DNA of 64,000 nucleotides, from NCBI GenBank assembly GCA_963555705.1, contig OY743170.1, positions 28,595,362 to 28,659,361 of the forward strand, given 5' to 3'. Origin of the DNA: Ligustrum vulgare. Lineage: Eukaryota; Streptophyta; Magnoliopsida; Lamiales; Oleaceae. Made by a program: the position numbers and the translations under genes. The notes beneath the pieces were generated by a model. It saw only the letters and a program-made list of their open reading frames with translations, did no database searches and was not told the DNA's origin. Each line of letters opens with the position of its first letter. Positions within the stretch are counted from its first letter, which is position 1. Below are positions 11,615-23,942 of the stretch, piece by piece.

Positions 11615-13128
11615 TGATAAGTATATTCTATACACTTATTTATATGTCAGAATTAGAATATTATATTGTCGTTTTGGAATAAATACTATTTAATTTGTGT
11701 TTATTTGTTTATATTTAGAAAATATCCAAAAATCATGAGAATGAAGCAATTGATGGAAATATGCAAAACTGGATGACATTTAGAGCTAAATTAGACAATT
11801 GAGAAGTTAATGACGTCAACCGAGAAATATAGATAGTGCTAAATGGAAGAAATCAAGATGTAGAGAACCCAATTGAAGAAGTTGAGAATTGGAACGAGCT
11901 AATCGAGAAGTTCAAAAGTATGGGGACCAAATTGCTTCAATTGAAAGTGGAGGACTGAAATTGCAAATAAAAGTCGGGGACATATTTATACTAATTTCAA
12001 AGTTGAAAATTGCACTAGCCCCTACAACTACACGATCGCACTTCAACAAAGGCGTGAGGTCGCACGAAGGTGTTCAAAATCTACCAGAGACTTAAACACT
12101 TAACCACGCGATCACGCGGTGTTCTACCATGTGATCGCGCGATTTACTAGCTGGGCTGCGGGTTGGGATTTTTATATGATTTTAACAAGATTTTCCTCCT
12201 TCTTCCACTAGGTTTTACCATAACCTATATAAAGAACATATGAGGCATGAATTTAAGACATTTGCCTCACCTAAGAAGTGCCTAAAACTAAGATATCTAC
12301 ATTAGATTCTTCGGAGACAATGCATAGCAAGGGGGGGGGGGACTTGAAGATCATCTTGGTGCATGCTTTCCATTCTTCTATGTTATTTTCAATGAACGTT
12401 TATTTATATTGTTTTTGCTATTTGATCATAATGTGTAACTAAACTCCATGTTGTGATGAACGATGTAGCATGATTTTATTAGTTTAATTCCAAATTTTGT
12501 TGTTTTAAAGATTCGTTGCATGTATTGATTTATTATTGTATTTAATGCATGAGTTAATTGGCCACTATTTTATGATATAATGAGTTAGTTTCATAATCCG
12601 TGAGGTGAGTTAATAACTTAGATCAAGGTAATAAATCTGATAATTGGACAAGTGATAGAGATATATACTTCTGTTATTATCGCAGTCATGTGTGAATTCT
12701 TGTATTCTATGCATCTAGATAAGAAATAATTCGAACCCTCTATAGAGATACACAGTTGACTTATTTAGGTAGAATTGATTTAAACTCAAGAGATGAATTT
12801 CAATATACATTGGTGAATTAGAAGGAATGCATATTTAGGAAATAAAACTTGAATTTAAGTTAATTTAATTGGCTAATGAAATCGTAAAACCCAACTACTT
12901 TACAATCGTATTTTAAAAAAATAATAAAAACCAATGTTCCAATTTATTTATTTAGTTTATTTTCTTAGCTTTAGTTTAAAACATACACACAACATCCGTC
13001 TGTTCAAATAAGGATAGGAACTAATGATTTTGACACTTAATAGCAGTCTTCGTGAGACGATAATTCAAATTCTTTTGTTCACTTTACTTTACACGATCCG
13101 TACAATTGCAAGTATATTTTGCATTGCA
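11615..13128 (+). repeat. Right arm: LTR-like copy L2
   Basis: Begins TGATAAGTATATTC after a TTTAGGGGTATT purine tract and ends GTATATTTTGCATTGCA. It is the inverted counterpart of L1. A palindrome-rich patch at 12095-12150 (ACGCGATCACGCG, GATCGCGCGAT) and a G10 run at 12331-12340 are included. No coding sequence. Confidence 0.7.
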
Positions 13129-13694
13129 AAATAAGGTGAACAATAATCCTTAAAGTATACTCAATTGCAAAATAATCCCCAATAAAATGATTTGCTCAAT
13201 TTATGTCCCTATTTCATTTTGGCCTTGACTAGTTGAATTGTTGATTTTGACTAAAAGGGAGTGCGGTATAAAAATTCTGGTGAATGCAAATTTTGATTGC
13301 TAACTATATGATACATAAACTGTGTTATCAAGTTAATTATGGGTAGAGAAAACATGAATCCTTGTGCCATTGGTGGCTCTGCCTCTATTTTTTAAAACAG
13401 GGAGTGATGCTTTTTGTTATTGGGATAATTATTATTGTTTGTTCCAAAAGCACTTAAAAACAAACTATTTCAAGTTCCAAAATTCAAAAGAAGTGAATTT
13501 TCTGTGCCTTTCCATGAGAATGTTTATTGCAATCAGCAATTCATAGATGAAAGGAGTCATAATTCTTTTAACCCTTAATATTTCCTTATTTTGATTGTTT
13601 ATTGGGTTTGTTTCCCCAATTTATTTTATTTTTCAAAGTTAGCAAGATCGCCTGGCCTCTCCAGAATTTAACCTGGAGTTCTACATGTGAGGAT
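13129..13694. other. Non-coding interval
   Basis: AT-rich sequence between arm L2 and the LTR of element D. Nothing beyond short, unremarkable ORFs. Confidence 0.5.
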
Positions 13695-14462
13695 ATGATG
13701 TGAACCCACATAGCAATTTAAGCTACAAAATCCACCTGAGATTGAACCACAGCCTAAGAAAGTTAATAAATCAAAGTTTGGGGTTTGATTAAAAAAAATT
13801 GAACCCAGCAACCAACAATCATCGAAAATATGTTGACCTCTTGATCAGAAGACTAGAAAATCTCACATGGATGGTTTGAACGCCAAAAGAAAAAAAAAAT
13901 CTTGGTAAGTTCGGAATTAGTTCAATAAAGAACGAAGGTTTGAAAAAAAATTTGCCTCGCGAATTGTATTATCAAAGTTGATTCAGTCCTAAAATAAACA
14001 AAACAACCCATTTTATATGAATAAGGGATGACCTAGGTTTGTAGCTGCACAAGTGGCTAAAAAAGAAATTAAAACATTACAAATGGAAAATTACAAAAAA
14101 AAATCGCAAAAGAGCCTAAAACATTAGCCCTTGCGATCGCAAGAGCCAAACAATAGAGATCGCAAGGGCAAAGTGATTTCTTCATTGCTCCAACCTTGCG
14201 ATCTTAGTTGGTTAATGCCTTGAAATCGCAACTCTTGTGTTTGAAACCTCCTTTTTCAGCTAATTTATTCAAGTTGTTCCAAATATTTTCCTGGCTCGAG
14301 TCCAACACGATTTGTTCCTTTGCTCTCTAAGATTGTTACTTCATCTATTGTAGCTTGCACAAGAAGATCCATCGCTTCTTTGAAACTCCTTTGCTTGTGA
14401 TCTAGTCATAAGACCTTCTTATACGATTACCTTGACTTGTAATCATTGTTTGGATTACATCA
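13695..14462 (-). repeat. Probable 3' LTR of gypsy element D
   Basis: On the minus strand the integrase tail is followed by an AGAGGGAGGAGA purine tract and then TGATGTAATCC, a typical LTR start. Following down to about 13695 there is a TGATG (CATCA on the minus strand) that could be the other end. It contains GCGATCGC palindromes at 14130-14175. The second LTR of D was not found, so the inner boundary is inferred. Confidence 0.5.
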
Positions 14463-15443
14463 TCTCCTCCCTCTTCAAAAGGATTCAACCTCGAATTTTT
14501 TCTTGCATCAAAGAGAGAAAGACCGGATGTATTAAATATAGCCAAAACATTACCCACCATGAAGATCTAGCTTGTAGGCATTGTCATTAATTTTTTCAAG
14601 AACTTGAACTAGACCATCACCTCATGGTTGCAACTTCGAATTTCTGTGTTTTGAAATCATTCTTTTCTCAAGTGTACCCAAACCAAATCACCAGGTTCGA
14701 ATGTAATGCTCTCGCCCTTGTTTGCTTTCAATGCGTAGCGCTTATTTTTATTTTCAATTTCGTACCTTTTCATTGAGTGATTTCACCAATTCGGCCTTCT
14801 TCTTTCCATCTAAACTACCACATTCATTATGAAGTAAAAGAGTTAAATCCAAAGGTGTGAATGGATTAAAATCATATACAATTTCAAATGGTGAATAAGT
14901 AGTAGAATGCGTGGCCGTATTGCAAATTCAATGAATGGTAAGCACTATTCCTAAATGTTCAAATTTTATTGACTATAGCACACAACGATTGTATCATAGT
15001 CCTATTAACTACATTGGTTTGTCCATTGGTTCGTTGGTGACAAGCAGTAGAAAATAGTAACTTAGTGTCTAACTTGTTCTACAAAATTCTCCAAAAGTGA
15101 CTAAGAAATTTGACATCCCTATTCAATGCTCCCAGGAATCCCATCTAAGCGTACTACTTCCTTAAAGAATAGATCTGTATATTGGTGGCATCATCATTTT
15201 TATGACATGATATGAAATGTGTCATTTTACTAAATCTATCTACCACCACAAATATGGAATCTTGTCCTTTCTTAGTTCTAGGTAAACCCAATACAAAATG
15301 CATAGAGATGTCAATCCAACACTCACTAGGAATGGGCAAAGGTGTATACAACTCTTTAGGCAAAACCTTAGACTTAACTTTCTTGCAAGTGATGCATCTA
15401 CTACAAACCTGATCAACATCAATCTTCATCTAAAGAACTACAT
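14463..15443 (-). pseudogene. Element D: gypsy integrase remnant
   Basis: On the minus strand 15429-15154 reads [14 protein letters not shown] (end of the HHCC zinc finger), then [20 protein letters not shown] and [17 protein letters not shown], which is the integrase core around the first catalytic Asp. Further down, pieces of the core and C-terminal region are visible in shifted frames (a STACHQRTNGQTNVV-like segment near 15040, and a PGDLVWVHLRKE-like segment near 14700). Many stops and frameshifts: a dead Ty3/gypsy integrase. RNase H and RT that should precede it are missing, since the protease of D continues directly across solo LTR E. Confidence 0.85.
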
Positions 15444-18106
15444 TGTAACGCCCCGAATTCCGTGCGGAGCCCGGGACGCCACTTCGTCCTTTAAAACTGA
15501 CTTTATTGCGAAAAATAAATTTAATTCAAAGCATCACATTCATCATTTGAAAACTTCAGCGGAAACTTTATTAATTTAAAAATAGAACAATTCATAAAAA
15601 TTTAATCTCAATTATTTAAATGAAATTAGCGATAATTAATTTAAAGAGTAACATTCATAAAATTTTCTCATATCATCGTCATTTATTCAATTTGCCAGCG
15701 CTGCCACTTTCATTCGCCGCCATTTCCGAGATCTGCAAAAGCTGTCAAAATTGGAATGAGCATTTCGAAAGAAATACTCAGTAGACTCATCGCCAATAAT
15801 TAATTTACAGAATAATTGAACACGTAATTATGCAATCATACAATGACATCATTCTCATATTCTTGGGCTACTTTACTTTCAAAATCAAGGCTCTTTAAAA
15901 ATCATAGGGTGTGGGTAGTCTCGTCTCGTGCACTTAAGGCACATAAGTTATGCATAACATCATCATTTCTCATTTATCTCATAAGAGATATTCTTTTCTC
16001 GTCTCATGCATCAAAGCATGTAAATCACGTAATTTCACATAAGACATGCAATTATAATTTAAACTAATTAGTGGGGGCGAGTCTACCTCAAATCACGAGT
16101 CTGAAAGTTGAGCAAGAAAGTTCACGTTGTTCTTCTAAATGTCCAAGCGCCTCGTCCAGCATAACTTAAAATAATAAGTCCAATTTAATACTTTAAAATT
16201 GATTTAAATGACTTTGAACTTTAGGGACTGAAATGATTATTTTAAAACTTGGGATTTATAAATATATATATCATTTTTAAATCAATAGGAACAAAATTAA
16301 AAGACTTTAAAATATGTGGCTTAAATGATAACTTTTGAAATTTAGGCTAAAGATATATATCTTTTAAAACTTGGGACTGAAATTAAATATTTTAGGACTG
16401 AATTAAACGATTTTGAAAATATGAGGGCTAATTAATAAAAACTCTTTTAAAATAAGGGCTGAAACAAATACTTTGAAACTAAGGGACTTACTTAAAAATA
16501 ATTTAAAACCTTATGGCTTGAAATAAAACATTTTAAACAAACAGGGACTGAAACTTGTTACTTTCAAAATTGGGTACTAAAATGTAAGTTCTCAAAAATA
16601 TAACAATACATATACATATATTTTCTTTCATTTCTCTCTCTCTAAAACCGAGAGAGACGAGAGGGAGGCGACGGGGAGGGGTAAATCCCCTTCCTCCGGT
16701 CCACGCCGCCGGCCAAGCCGGCGATGGAGCCACCATCGTAAGGTGGTGCCGGTGTATGTGTGGTTCAACAGGAGGAATTTGGGCTGGTTTTTTGGTAGGC
16801 GTTTGGGTGCGAAGACAGGGCTGCAAGTTCGCGATTTGGGGTTCCGCCGGCGGTAGAACTCCAGTAAAGGTTGAGGTAAGTTATGGGTACTGCTTTTAAC
16901 TTGGTTTTGGGTTTGATTTGGGACAAAAATGGTGTGGATTGAGGTTGGGAAGTGGTTGGTGGTGGTGCGGTCGTGCTGGCGGGGTGTGCGGTCGTGATGG
17001 CGGTTGTGGGATTGGAGTTGAAAGTGGGATGTGGCTGCTGTTTTGGGTTAGTAGGTGGTGGTGGTTGTTGGTGTGATTTTTGGTTCGGGCTATAATGGTG
17101 TTTGGCTGGTGGTGGTTCACGGTCACGAGCGATGGAAGGGGGCGGACCATGGTGATGCAGGTTGCTTGAGCTTAGGCAAGGGTGGTGGAAGTTGTGGTTT
17201 TGATCGAGGTTTGGTTTGCTAAGGTGATTGCAATGTGAGGCTCGATGGTGGTTGATATGTGAAGAGGCAGTGAGGGTGGTTTTGCAGACTCGATGGTTTT
17301 GTCTGTGTGATGCTTGTCCCCTTAAACCCATCGATTGGATTAGGGGCCATGAGATATATGGTTGATGGAGATGGCGTCTGTGGTGTGGGTCGTCTATGGA
17401 GCTGGTGGTGGTTTGAATGAATGAAGTGGAGATGGAAAGATATACATAGAGTTGGATTAAAAAATTGGCAATTGCTTGATTTGTGATTGAGGGGGCTGAA
17501 GGAGAGGTTAATTTGGTGCAGATGGCGTATGAAGGGGGAGGAGTTCGGCTGATTGATGACTGAAATTTTGGGATTGAGGTTTGGTTATTTCATTCTTGGC
17601 TATGGTTCTGAATGTGGTTGCAAATGAGGCTTGGTGGATTCATAAATGGAGGTTTGTGGTGGAGGATTAGGTGGAAAATGAAATGGAAAGTGGTGTAAAG
17701 TATGGTGATTGATGATGATGAAATGGGTGGAAAAGAAGAAAACTTGGGATGTAACGAGGTTGAATGGCTAATTGTGAGGGATTGGGTAGAGATAATGGGG
17801 AAAATGTGCTTGAATATGAAGATAGAAGTTGGGGAGAAAATTTTGGGATTAAAATGAATGTGAATTGGGGATTAAATATTTTGGACTTAAATAATTAAAA
17901 TTTGGATTAAAATACATGAATAAATAAATAATGAAAATAAGATACTTTCATAAAAATTGAAATTGAACTACGATAAATTTAAATAATTTAAATTTTAACT
18001 TAAATGATTAGACGAAAATGTGTTTAAAATAAATAGGTAAAATCGTAGCGACACCTTTTAAATAATATTTATTTAAATAATTCATGAAAAATTCTTGGTC
18101 GCTACA
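15444..18106 (-). mobile_element. Solo LTR E (2,663 bp, TSD TACAT)
   Basis: Begins TGTAACGCCCCGAATTC and ends TTCTTGGTCGCTACA, the same end types as the LTRs of element A. TACAT at 15439-15443 and 18107-18111 is a perfect 5-bp duplication, and element D sequence lies on both sides, so a complete element inserted here and recombined to one LTR. The interior is GT-rich on the plus strand at 16700-17700, which creates long Pro/His/Thr-rich minus-strand frames that are compositional, not genes. By analogy with A, the element sense is minus. Confidence 0.88.
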
Positions 18107-18111
18107 TACAT

Positions 18112-19464
18112 CGCACATCACCGCATCATGATCAAAGATACTCATCATATATCACTTTCTTATCATATTTCCATGACCTTCCGAACAAAATGTGCCTAGC
18201 ATTTATAGGGACTACATTGCACATCACCTCGTCATGGTAGCTACCAATTTAAAAGCTCATCAACACCCTCCTATTCACCTTAATCTCTCCACAATCATTC
18301 AATCCTATAAGGTTTAGGATGTTAACCACAATTTTTAAAGGAGTATAGTGCTACACATATTAGTATAACTACCCCATCAATAATCATGCTACATACCTTT
18401 CTATTGATGTGGCATCGCGCATGGAATATGTTCTCCCTTTGGTTCTCCAGTTCATCCGTCTTGATTTGAGCACTAAGAGATAACCTCACAACCAATAGAT
18501 CACCCACTACATACTACACCTTCTCGACATCACTGGTCTTTTCCAATCCAGACATGTCACTATAGTCCTCCTCACTATCGCTATCTACTTCTCCATTTTC
18601 TCACAAAATCATTATTTTCTTTGTTGGGACATTGAGAAGTAATGTGTCCTACCCCCAAACACTTAAAAGTATTTGATGTCTCAACTCCTAGACGACTGGG
18701 ATTCCACTTTGGTTGTGACCCTAGTAGTACTTTACTCTTTCCCCTTTGGTAGCTCAATTATGCCATTTGAAATAGCTCCATCTCCCTTATCCCATTTCAA
18801 TTTCCAAGATGATTAGAACACGAAGAACCCAATGAATACCTAGTTATCCCCTTCCTCTTCAACTATCTCTCTATCTTTATAGTCAAATGTAGCATATCCT
18901 CCAATTCCACATAATGTTGTAATTCTACTACATTAACTATCTCTCTATTAAAACTATTCCAGAACTGGGCCATAGTTTCCTCACTTTCCTCCTCTACACT
19001 CGCTCTAATCATCAACAACTTTTTCTCCTTATGATAGTCCTTTACACTCCTAGACCTTTGGTAGAGGCTTTGCAATTTTTTTTTATGAAGATCCGTATAA
19101 TAATGACTTGGCACAAACATCTTCTTAACTGCCTTCAATTCTCCTCAAGTACTAATAGGTCTTTCATGATTCATCCCCCAAGATATCACTACTTGATCCA
19201 CCAAGTAATAGCATAATCGGTGAACTCAAGTACTGCAATCTTTACCTTATTTTCCTCCGAGTATTTTTGGAAATCATATAACAACTCTATTTTCTTTTCT
19301 CACTCCAAGTAAGCCTCCGGATCACTCATTCCCTTTAATGAAGAAATTGTCATTTTAATATTGTCCATGCTACTATCAATTCCATCTACCACATGATTCC
19401 TACCCTTCCTTTCATGCCTAACTCCTCTATTCCTCAATCTTTCTAACTCTTCATCCACTAATGT
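18112..19464 (-). pseudogene. Element D: gag and protease remnant
   Basis: On the minus strand 19138-18863 encodes a Retrotrans_gag segment (FVPSHYYTDLHKKKLQSLYQ, then SVKDYHKE, EETMAQFWNSFNREI, VELQHYVELEDMLH). About 18680-18630 holds a broken zinc knuckle (KCLGVGHITSQC, first Cys lost). 18507-18322 holds the protease N-terminal part (ENIFHARCHINRKVCSMIIDG) with the catalytic Asp. The strand and family match the integrase at 15.2 kb. The frame is broken several times. Element C cuts gag at 19464; the gag N-terminus resumes at 30773. Confidence 0.8.
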
Positions 19465-20301
19465 TGATGTGATCCAGGACCCTCGACAATCGGAGTCATA
19501 ACAGGCTTGACAGGAAAATTTAAATATTCAAGCCAAAACAAGAATTCAGCAGGTTCGACGAGCTTTGAAGATCAAACCGTGTCGAAAAGAACCAAAAATT
19601 GAATCACGACCGTGGATGGAATTGGTCACGACCGTAACTTTTGAAGCTCACGGCCGTAAATGAAGGATCACAGCCGTAACCTGCTCTCTGTCTATTTCAT
19701 AACCGGATAAAAGGACTTACGGCCGTAACAAAAATATTCACGGCCGTGACATATTTCAATTACACAATTTACGGCCATAAATGAAGACACTCACGGCTGT
19801 AAGATAGCTTCTGAACGTGTGCCGCTGTGGAATTTAAAGATTTCGCATTATTTTATTTCCTTATCAGTTTTTAGCTATTTTAGATTAGTTAGAATTCTAT
19901 TTTGAGTCAATTAGTGGCTAGGGTTTTTGTTTGATTATTTATATGTTTTTTCCATTCATTGTAATTCAGACTTGAGACTTTGATTGTGATATAAACAGTT
20001 TTTATTGAGGATTCAATAAAAGTTATAGGTGGATTCCTATATTTTTCGAACTTATCAAGAATATTTCTTGTGGCGTTCAAATACCGAACTTATCAAATAT
20101 TTCTTGTGAATATTTGTGGCGTTCAAAATCAGAGACATATCAAGGAGATTGGGCAATTCCTTGTGGCGTTTCGAAAGTCGTGGTTCTTTATTCCGTATTG
20201 TCGAGCCATCGCGTCGTGAATATCGGGTCATGATTCATCCGTCCATCCACAACCTGAGTTCGGAATTTTCCGGCGTTTCGTCCGCGCTTCGAATCTCATC
20301 A
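19465..20301 (+). repeat. Left (5') LTR of element C
   Basis: 837 bp, TGATG...CATCA ends. Holds eight ACGGCCGT-like palindromes between 19597 and 19800, several decayed by one transition. Followed after 2 bp by the initiator-tRNA-Met primer site. Confidence 0.9.
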
Positions 20302-20303
20302 TC

Positions 20304-20318
20304 TGGTATCAGAGCTGG
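20304..20318 (+). promoter_or_regulatory. Primer-binding site of element C (tRNA-iMet type)
   Basis: TGGTATCAGAGCTGG two bases after the LTR end. The first 12 bases match the 3' end complement of plant initiator tRNA-Met, the usual primer for such elements. Confidence 0.9.
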
Positions 20319-20788
20319 ACTCTGAATTCAGGTTTTTCTATCCAATTTGATTTTTATGTTTATCATCGAGTCCCATAAAAATCATTCATATCTTGTTGAG
20401 TGTTTTGTTTTCAATTTTTTTGAGTTTTCTTGTTCTTCGTGCCAGTAAATTTTTTCCAGTTTAATCCATATAAAAATTCAACAAAAATTCAAAAGTATTT
20501 ATTTTGTTCGATTCTTATCCAAATCCTGTTCCGTTCGTTTTGTTGTGTTCCTGTCGAATTTTCGGATTTATTAAAAAAAAAAATTATTTTTGTTTTATTC
20601 TGAAAATTCATCCAAAATTCAAAAAAAAAAAAAAGAAAAAAAAGAAGTTATTCCAAGACTCAAAAACCACTTTCTTGAATTTCCTTAAATTCTTGATATT
20701 CGTTTCCTTCCAAGTCAATAAAAGTCGTTCTTGCTATTTGATATCTAAATCCTCTTCGTTCTTGAATTTTTGAAATGCCATATAACGA

Positions 20789-21389
20789 ATGGATTATGAT
20801 CCGGGCTCTTTATTCCAAACTAGATGTTATGTGGATCATAAGGGGTGCAGTTTGGCGATTGATGGAAAATGTTTTACTAATTTCGTTAGTAGCACCGTGA
20901 TTGAAAAATTAGGATTGCCCCTAGAACCACACTATAAACCTTATACAATGACGTGGATGAGGGAGTTTGGGGATTTCAAAGTAACCAAACAAGTTCTAGT
21001 GTCTATTACCCAGGGAAGGTATAGTGAGGATGTATGGTGTGATGTAGTGTCATTGAAATCTTATCATATTTTATTGGGAAAACCTTGGAGACATAGGAGG
21101 GAGGCTATTTATGATAAGAGTATGCACATATACAAATTCCTTAAGAAAGGAAAAACATGCGTACTACATGGGTTGACATTAGAGGAAGCACTGGAAGATT
21201 CACGGATGGTAAGGAAGGAGAGTGAAAAGTGGTGTAATAGGAGGCATCGTAGGGATAAGGTTATTGAAAATAAGGAGGGAGAGTTGAAATTAAAAACAAA
21301 TAAACAAACTCCAAAATTTGATGAGGAATTGATTATGAATGAAATTGTTGATGATAAGAGGAATGAAATGAAAGTTGGTGTAGAAGTTC
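20789..21389 (+). pseudogene. Element C retropepsin-like ORF, 5' part
   Basis: Open for about 200 codons until element A interrupts it. FQTRCYVDHKGCSLAIDG is the start of a gypsy retropepsin; the usual DGGSCTN active site is changed to DGKCFTN, keeping Asp-Gly. Later SYHILLGKPWRHRREAIYD is the ILLGRPW-type C-terminal motif, then a charged tail. The frame resumes after the A target duplication at 29376 and ends at 29733, so the uninterrupted ORF was about 320 codons. No gag or pol frame flanks it. The protease is probably relic coding, though the frame is open over its whole length. Confidence 0.75.
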
Positions 21390-23019
21390 TGTGACGACCC
21401 GAATTCTCGACCATTCGAGTGCCACTAAAAGTGACTCATATCATATTATCGAGACTTAAATAGTAATGTAAAATTATTCAAAAGAATAATTAGAATCCCA
21501 TAATTTTATTTGTGAATAAAAATAGAACATAATTTTCTTACATAAAGTTCAACATAATTATCTCATCAATCTTAACCACTTTTGCCACTTCCATGTTGAC
21601 CGCCTCGAACCTTCAATTATCTGAAAATGGTAAATATCGTGGAGTAAGATTTATAAAATCCCAGTAAGTATACCAAGCATAATTTTCTTTTGAAAGCATA
21701 TGGATCATTTTCATCATAACATAGGATAGGATCGAAATCCTCATAAACATAGAGAGACACAAGAATTTTACCGAACTTAGATGGCAAGAATTCTTATGTG
21801 TAGCGCTACTAAACTCCGGTCCCCTTAGCATAATCATAAACATATCATATGGGACCTATAGCAATCTTGTGAGATTTATTTCATAGCAATGATCCAAACA
21901 TTTTCGTAAAAACGTAAGGTATATTTACTTTTCATAAAAACATACTTACTTTTTTTAAAAACGTAAGGTGTATTTACCTTTCATAAAAACATACTTACTT
22001 TTCATAAAAACATAAGGTATACTTACTTTTCATAAAAACATAAGGTAATACTTTTCATAAAAACATACTTACTTTTCATAAAAACATAAGGTATATTTAT
22101 CTTTCATAAAAACATACTTACTTTTCATAAAAACATAAGATATACTTACCTTTTAAAAGATTAAAATGAAGTGTAGTAGTAAATGGACCAAAACTTTCTT
22201 GACCACCTTGAATTTCTCTTACTTGTGGATTTTGTCAAGAGATTGGAAATAAGTGTATATGTGTAGAGTTGTGTGTAAAAGAGATGGATTTATATAGATG
22301 TGTAAAGTTGGCATAATGTAAACATCATCATTCAATTCTATTAATTTTAACACATCCTTTTCTTAAAGTAAAGCACCATTCATATACTTTTCCATATTTA
22401 TACAAATATTATGCTCTTCATGATTACATATAATGGAGTCTTATCAACCATTCATATACTTTTCCATATTTATACAAATATTATGCTCTTCATGATTACA
22501 TATAATGGAGTCTTATCAACCATTCATATACTTTTCCATATTTATACAAATATTATGCTCTTCATGATTACATATAATGGAATCTTATCAACCATTCATA
22601 TACTTTTCCATATTTATACAAATATTATGCTCTTCATGATTACATATAATGGAATCTTATCAACCATTCATATACTTTTCCATATTTATACAAATATTAT
22701 GCTCTTCATGATTACATATAATGGAACCTCTCATGCTTGCATATATTTTCTTAATTTCAATAATAAAAATAATTTTTGTATAAATAAATATTGGGATAAC
22801 ATTGAATTAAGTACTTGGACTTAATATACTTTAAATCAAGAGAATGGAGATATTTTTAGAAATTCGGAATTTAATTTAAAATCGAACGATCTCGATTATT
22901 TCTTGACTTGGCTATACGAATACGTTGCGGCGTTAACTTAATAAAAATGGGTGAAATAGTAGCGACACGATTTTCTATTAAAATAATTATTAATCGCGTA
23001 AAAATTCTTGGTCACTACA
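21390..23019 (-). repeat. Left LTR of element A (3' LTR in element sense)
   Basis: 1,630 bp starting TGTGACGACCCGAATTC and ending TTGGTCACTACA. Contains about seven near-repeats of CTTTTCATAAAAACATA (21900-22150) and the 72-bp tandem array at 22404-22730. Confidence 0.93.
22404..22730. repeat. 72-bp tandem repeat, about 4.5 units
   Basis: Unit begins TTATGCTCTTCATGATTACA and runs through ACCATTCATATACTTTTCC. Because 72 is a multiple of 3 it produces a repetitive 137-codon frame that is not a gene. The same array, with the same unit count, is at 28760-29086 in the other LTR. Confidence 0.93.
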
Positions 23020-23699
23020 AACTTACCCCCTTAAAATAATTTCGTCCTCGAAATTAAACTTACTTGATCTTATGATTTCTGAACACTTAATCAGAATCTC
23101 TTCTCTTCTTTCTTTCTCTTAGTAATCTCATCATTATAATATCTAACCCACTGGACTTTTACTAAATGCATCTCTTTGTTTTCTTAAGAACATGTACTTT
23201 TCTTATCAATAATAGACATATGTGTCTACTCATAAATTCTGACTCAAAATGAAAATTTCCAATCGTATGTGATATTTCATCATATCTTGTAGTACTCATG
23301 TAACCTGTCACTTATCATCGTATCATGTAACCTCAAATATTCGTATTAATATCTCTAAAATTTCAATAAATCTTTACTAACATATCATACCATAATAATT
23401 TGTCATTTCTTCTTATCACCAAATATCCCAAAATAATTAAAACGATTACCTGAATATTCTCTATGTAATATACCCAAACATGTTATTCACATATCAACAT
23501 AATCATCAGTTTATCTTTCCAATATTTGTAACCCAAAATTTCTGCAAAATTCAATAAACAAATATCTCCCAAATAATTAAAATTCTTAACTCAAATATCA
23601 TAACATTTCCCGTAAGGTATTCCTTTCACTTGCACAAACTTATTAATCCTGATTCAATACAGTCCTTATTTCACTTTCACGTATCCCCGTATTATTTCT
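23020..23699. other. Element A interior left of the cassette
   Basis: The first ~40 bp hold the reversed purine tract and integrase C-terminal end of the parent element. The rest is AT-rich with no recognisable domain on either strand. Confidence 0.6.
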
Positions 23700-23885
23700 A
23701 TACCTTGATTATTATATCAAAATATCAGTACCCAAAATCCAAGAAAATATTCCATATCTCAAATCCCGTCATCATCAAATCTTCCTTTTATCAAGAAAGT
23801 AAACGGCGCATAAACTCTTGTTCCCTCTTTTCCATTATTCTATTCCGCGCTTTCTTGCTGGAATCAATATCACGCGGATTCCCTC

Positions 23886-23896
23886 CGATCCTTAAT
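23886..23896 (+). promoter_or_regulatory. TTTAAATAG box before the RNA-binding-like gene (A copy)
   Basis: CTTTTAAATAGTTCATGC lies about 45 bp before the ATG at 23943. The same box is at the same place in the B2 copy, and a second one precedes each LOG gene. It looks like a TATA element; in an RNA-virus ancestor it could instead have been a subgenomic start signal. Confidence 0.5.
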
Positions 23897-23942
23897 GCTT
23901 TTAAATAGTTCATGCTGGGAAGAGGTTAGATCCATCAAAAAC

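Noticed and set aside
16533..17331. Pro/His/Thr-rich minus-strand ORFs (up to 188 codons)
   Set aside because: They lie in the GT-rich part of solo LTR E; overlapping frames show the same composition-driven openness and no domain.
20304..20318. Possible tRNA pieces (TGGTATCAGAGC here and at 5906-5919, 27731-27745, 35774-35788, 53294-53307)
   Set aside because: These are primer-binding sites complementary to tRNA-iMet, not tRNA genes; no cloverleaf surrounds them.
22411..22824. 137-codon repetitive ORF, duplicated at 28767-29180
   Set aside because: Translation of a 72-bp tandem repeat inside an LTR; open only because the unit is a multiple of three.
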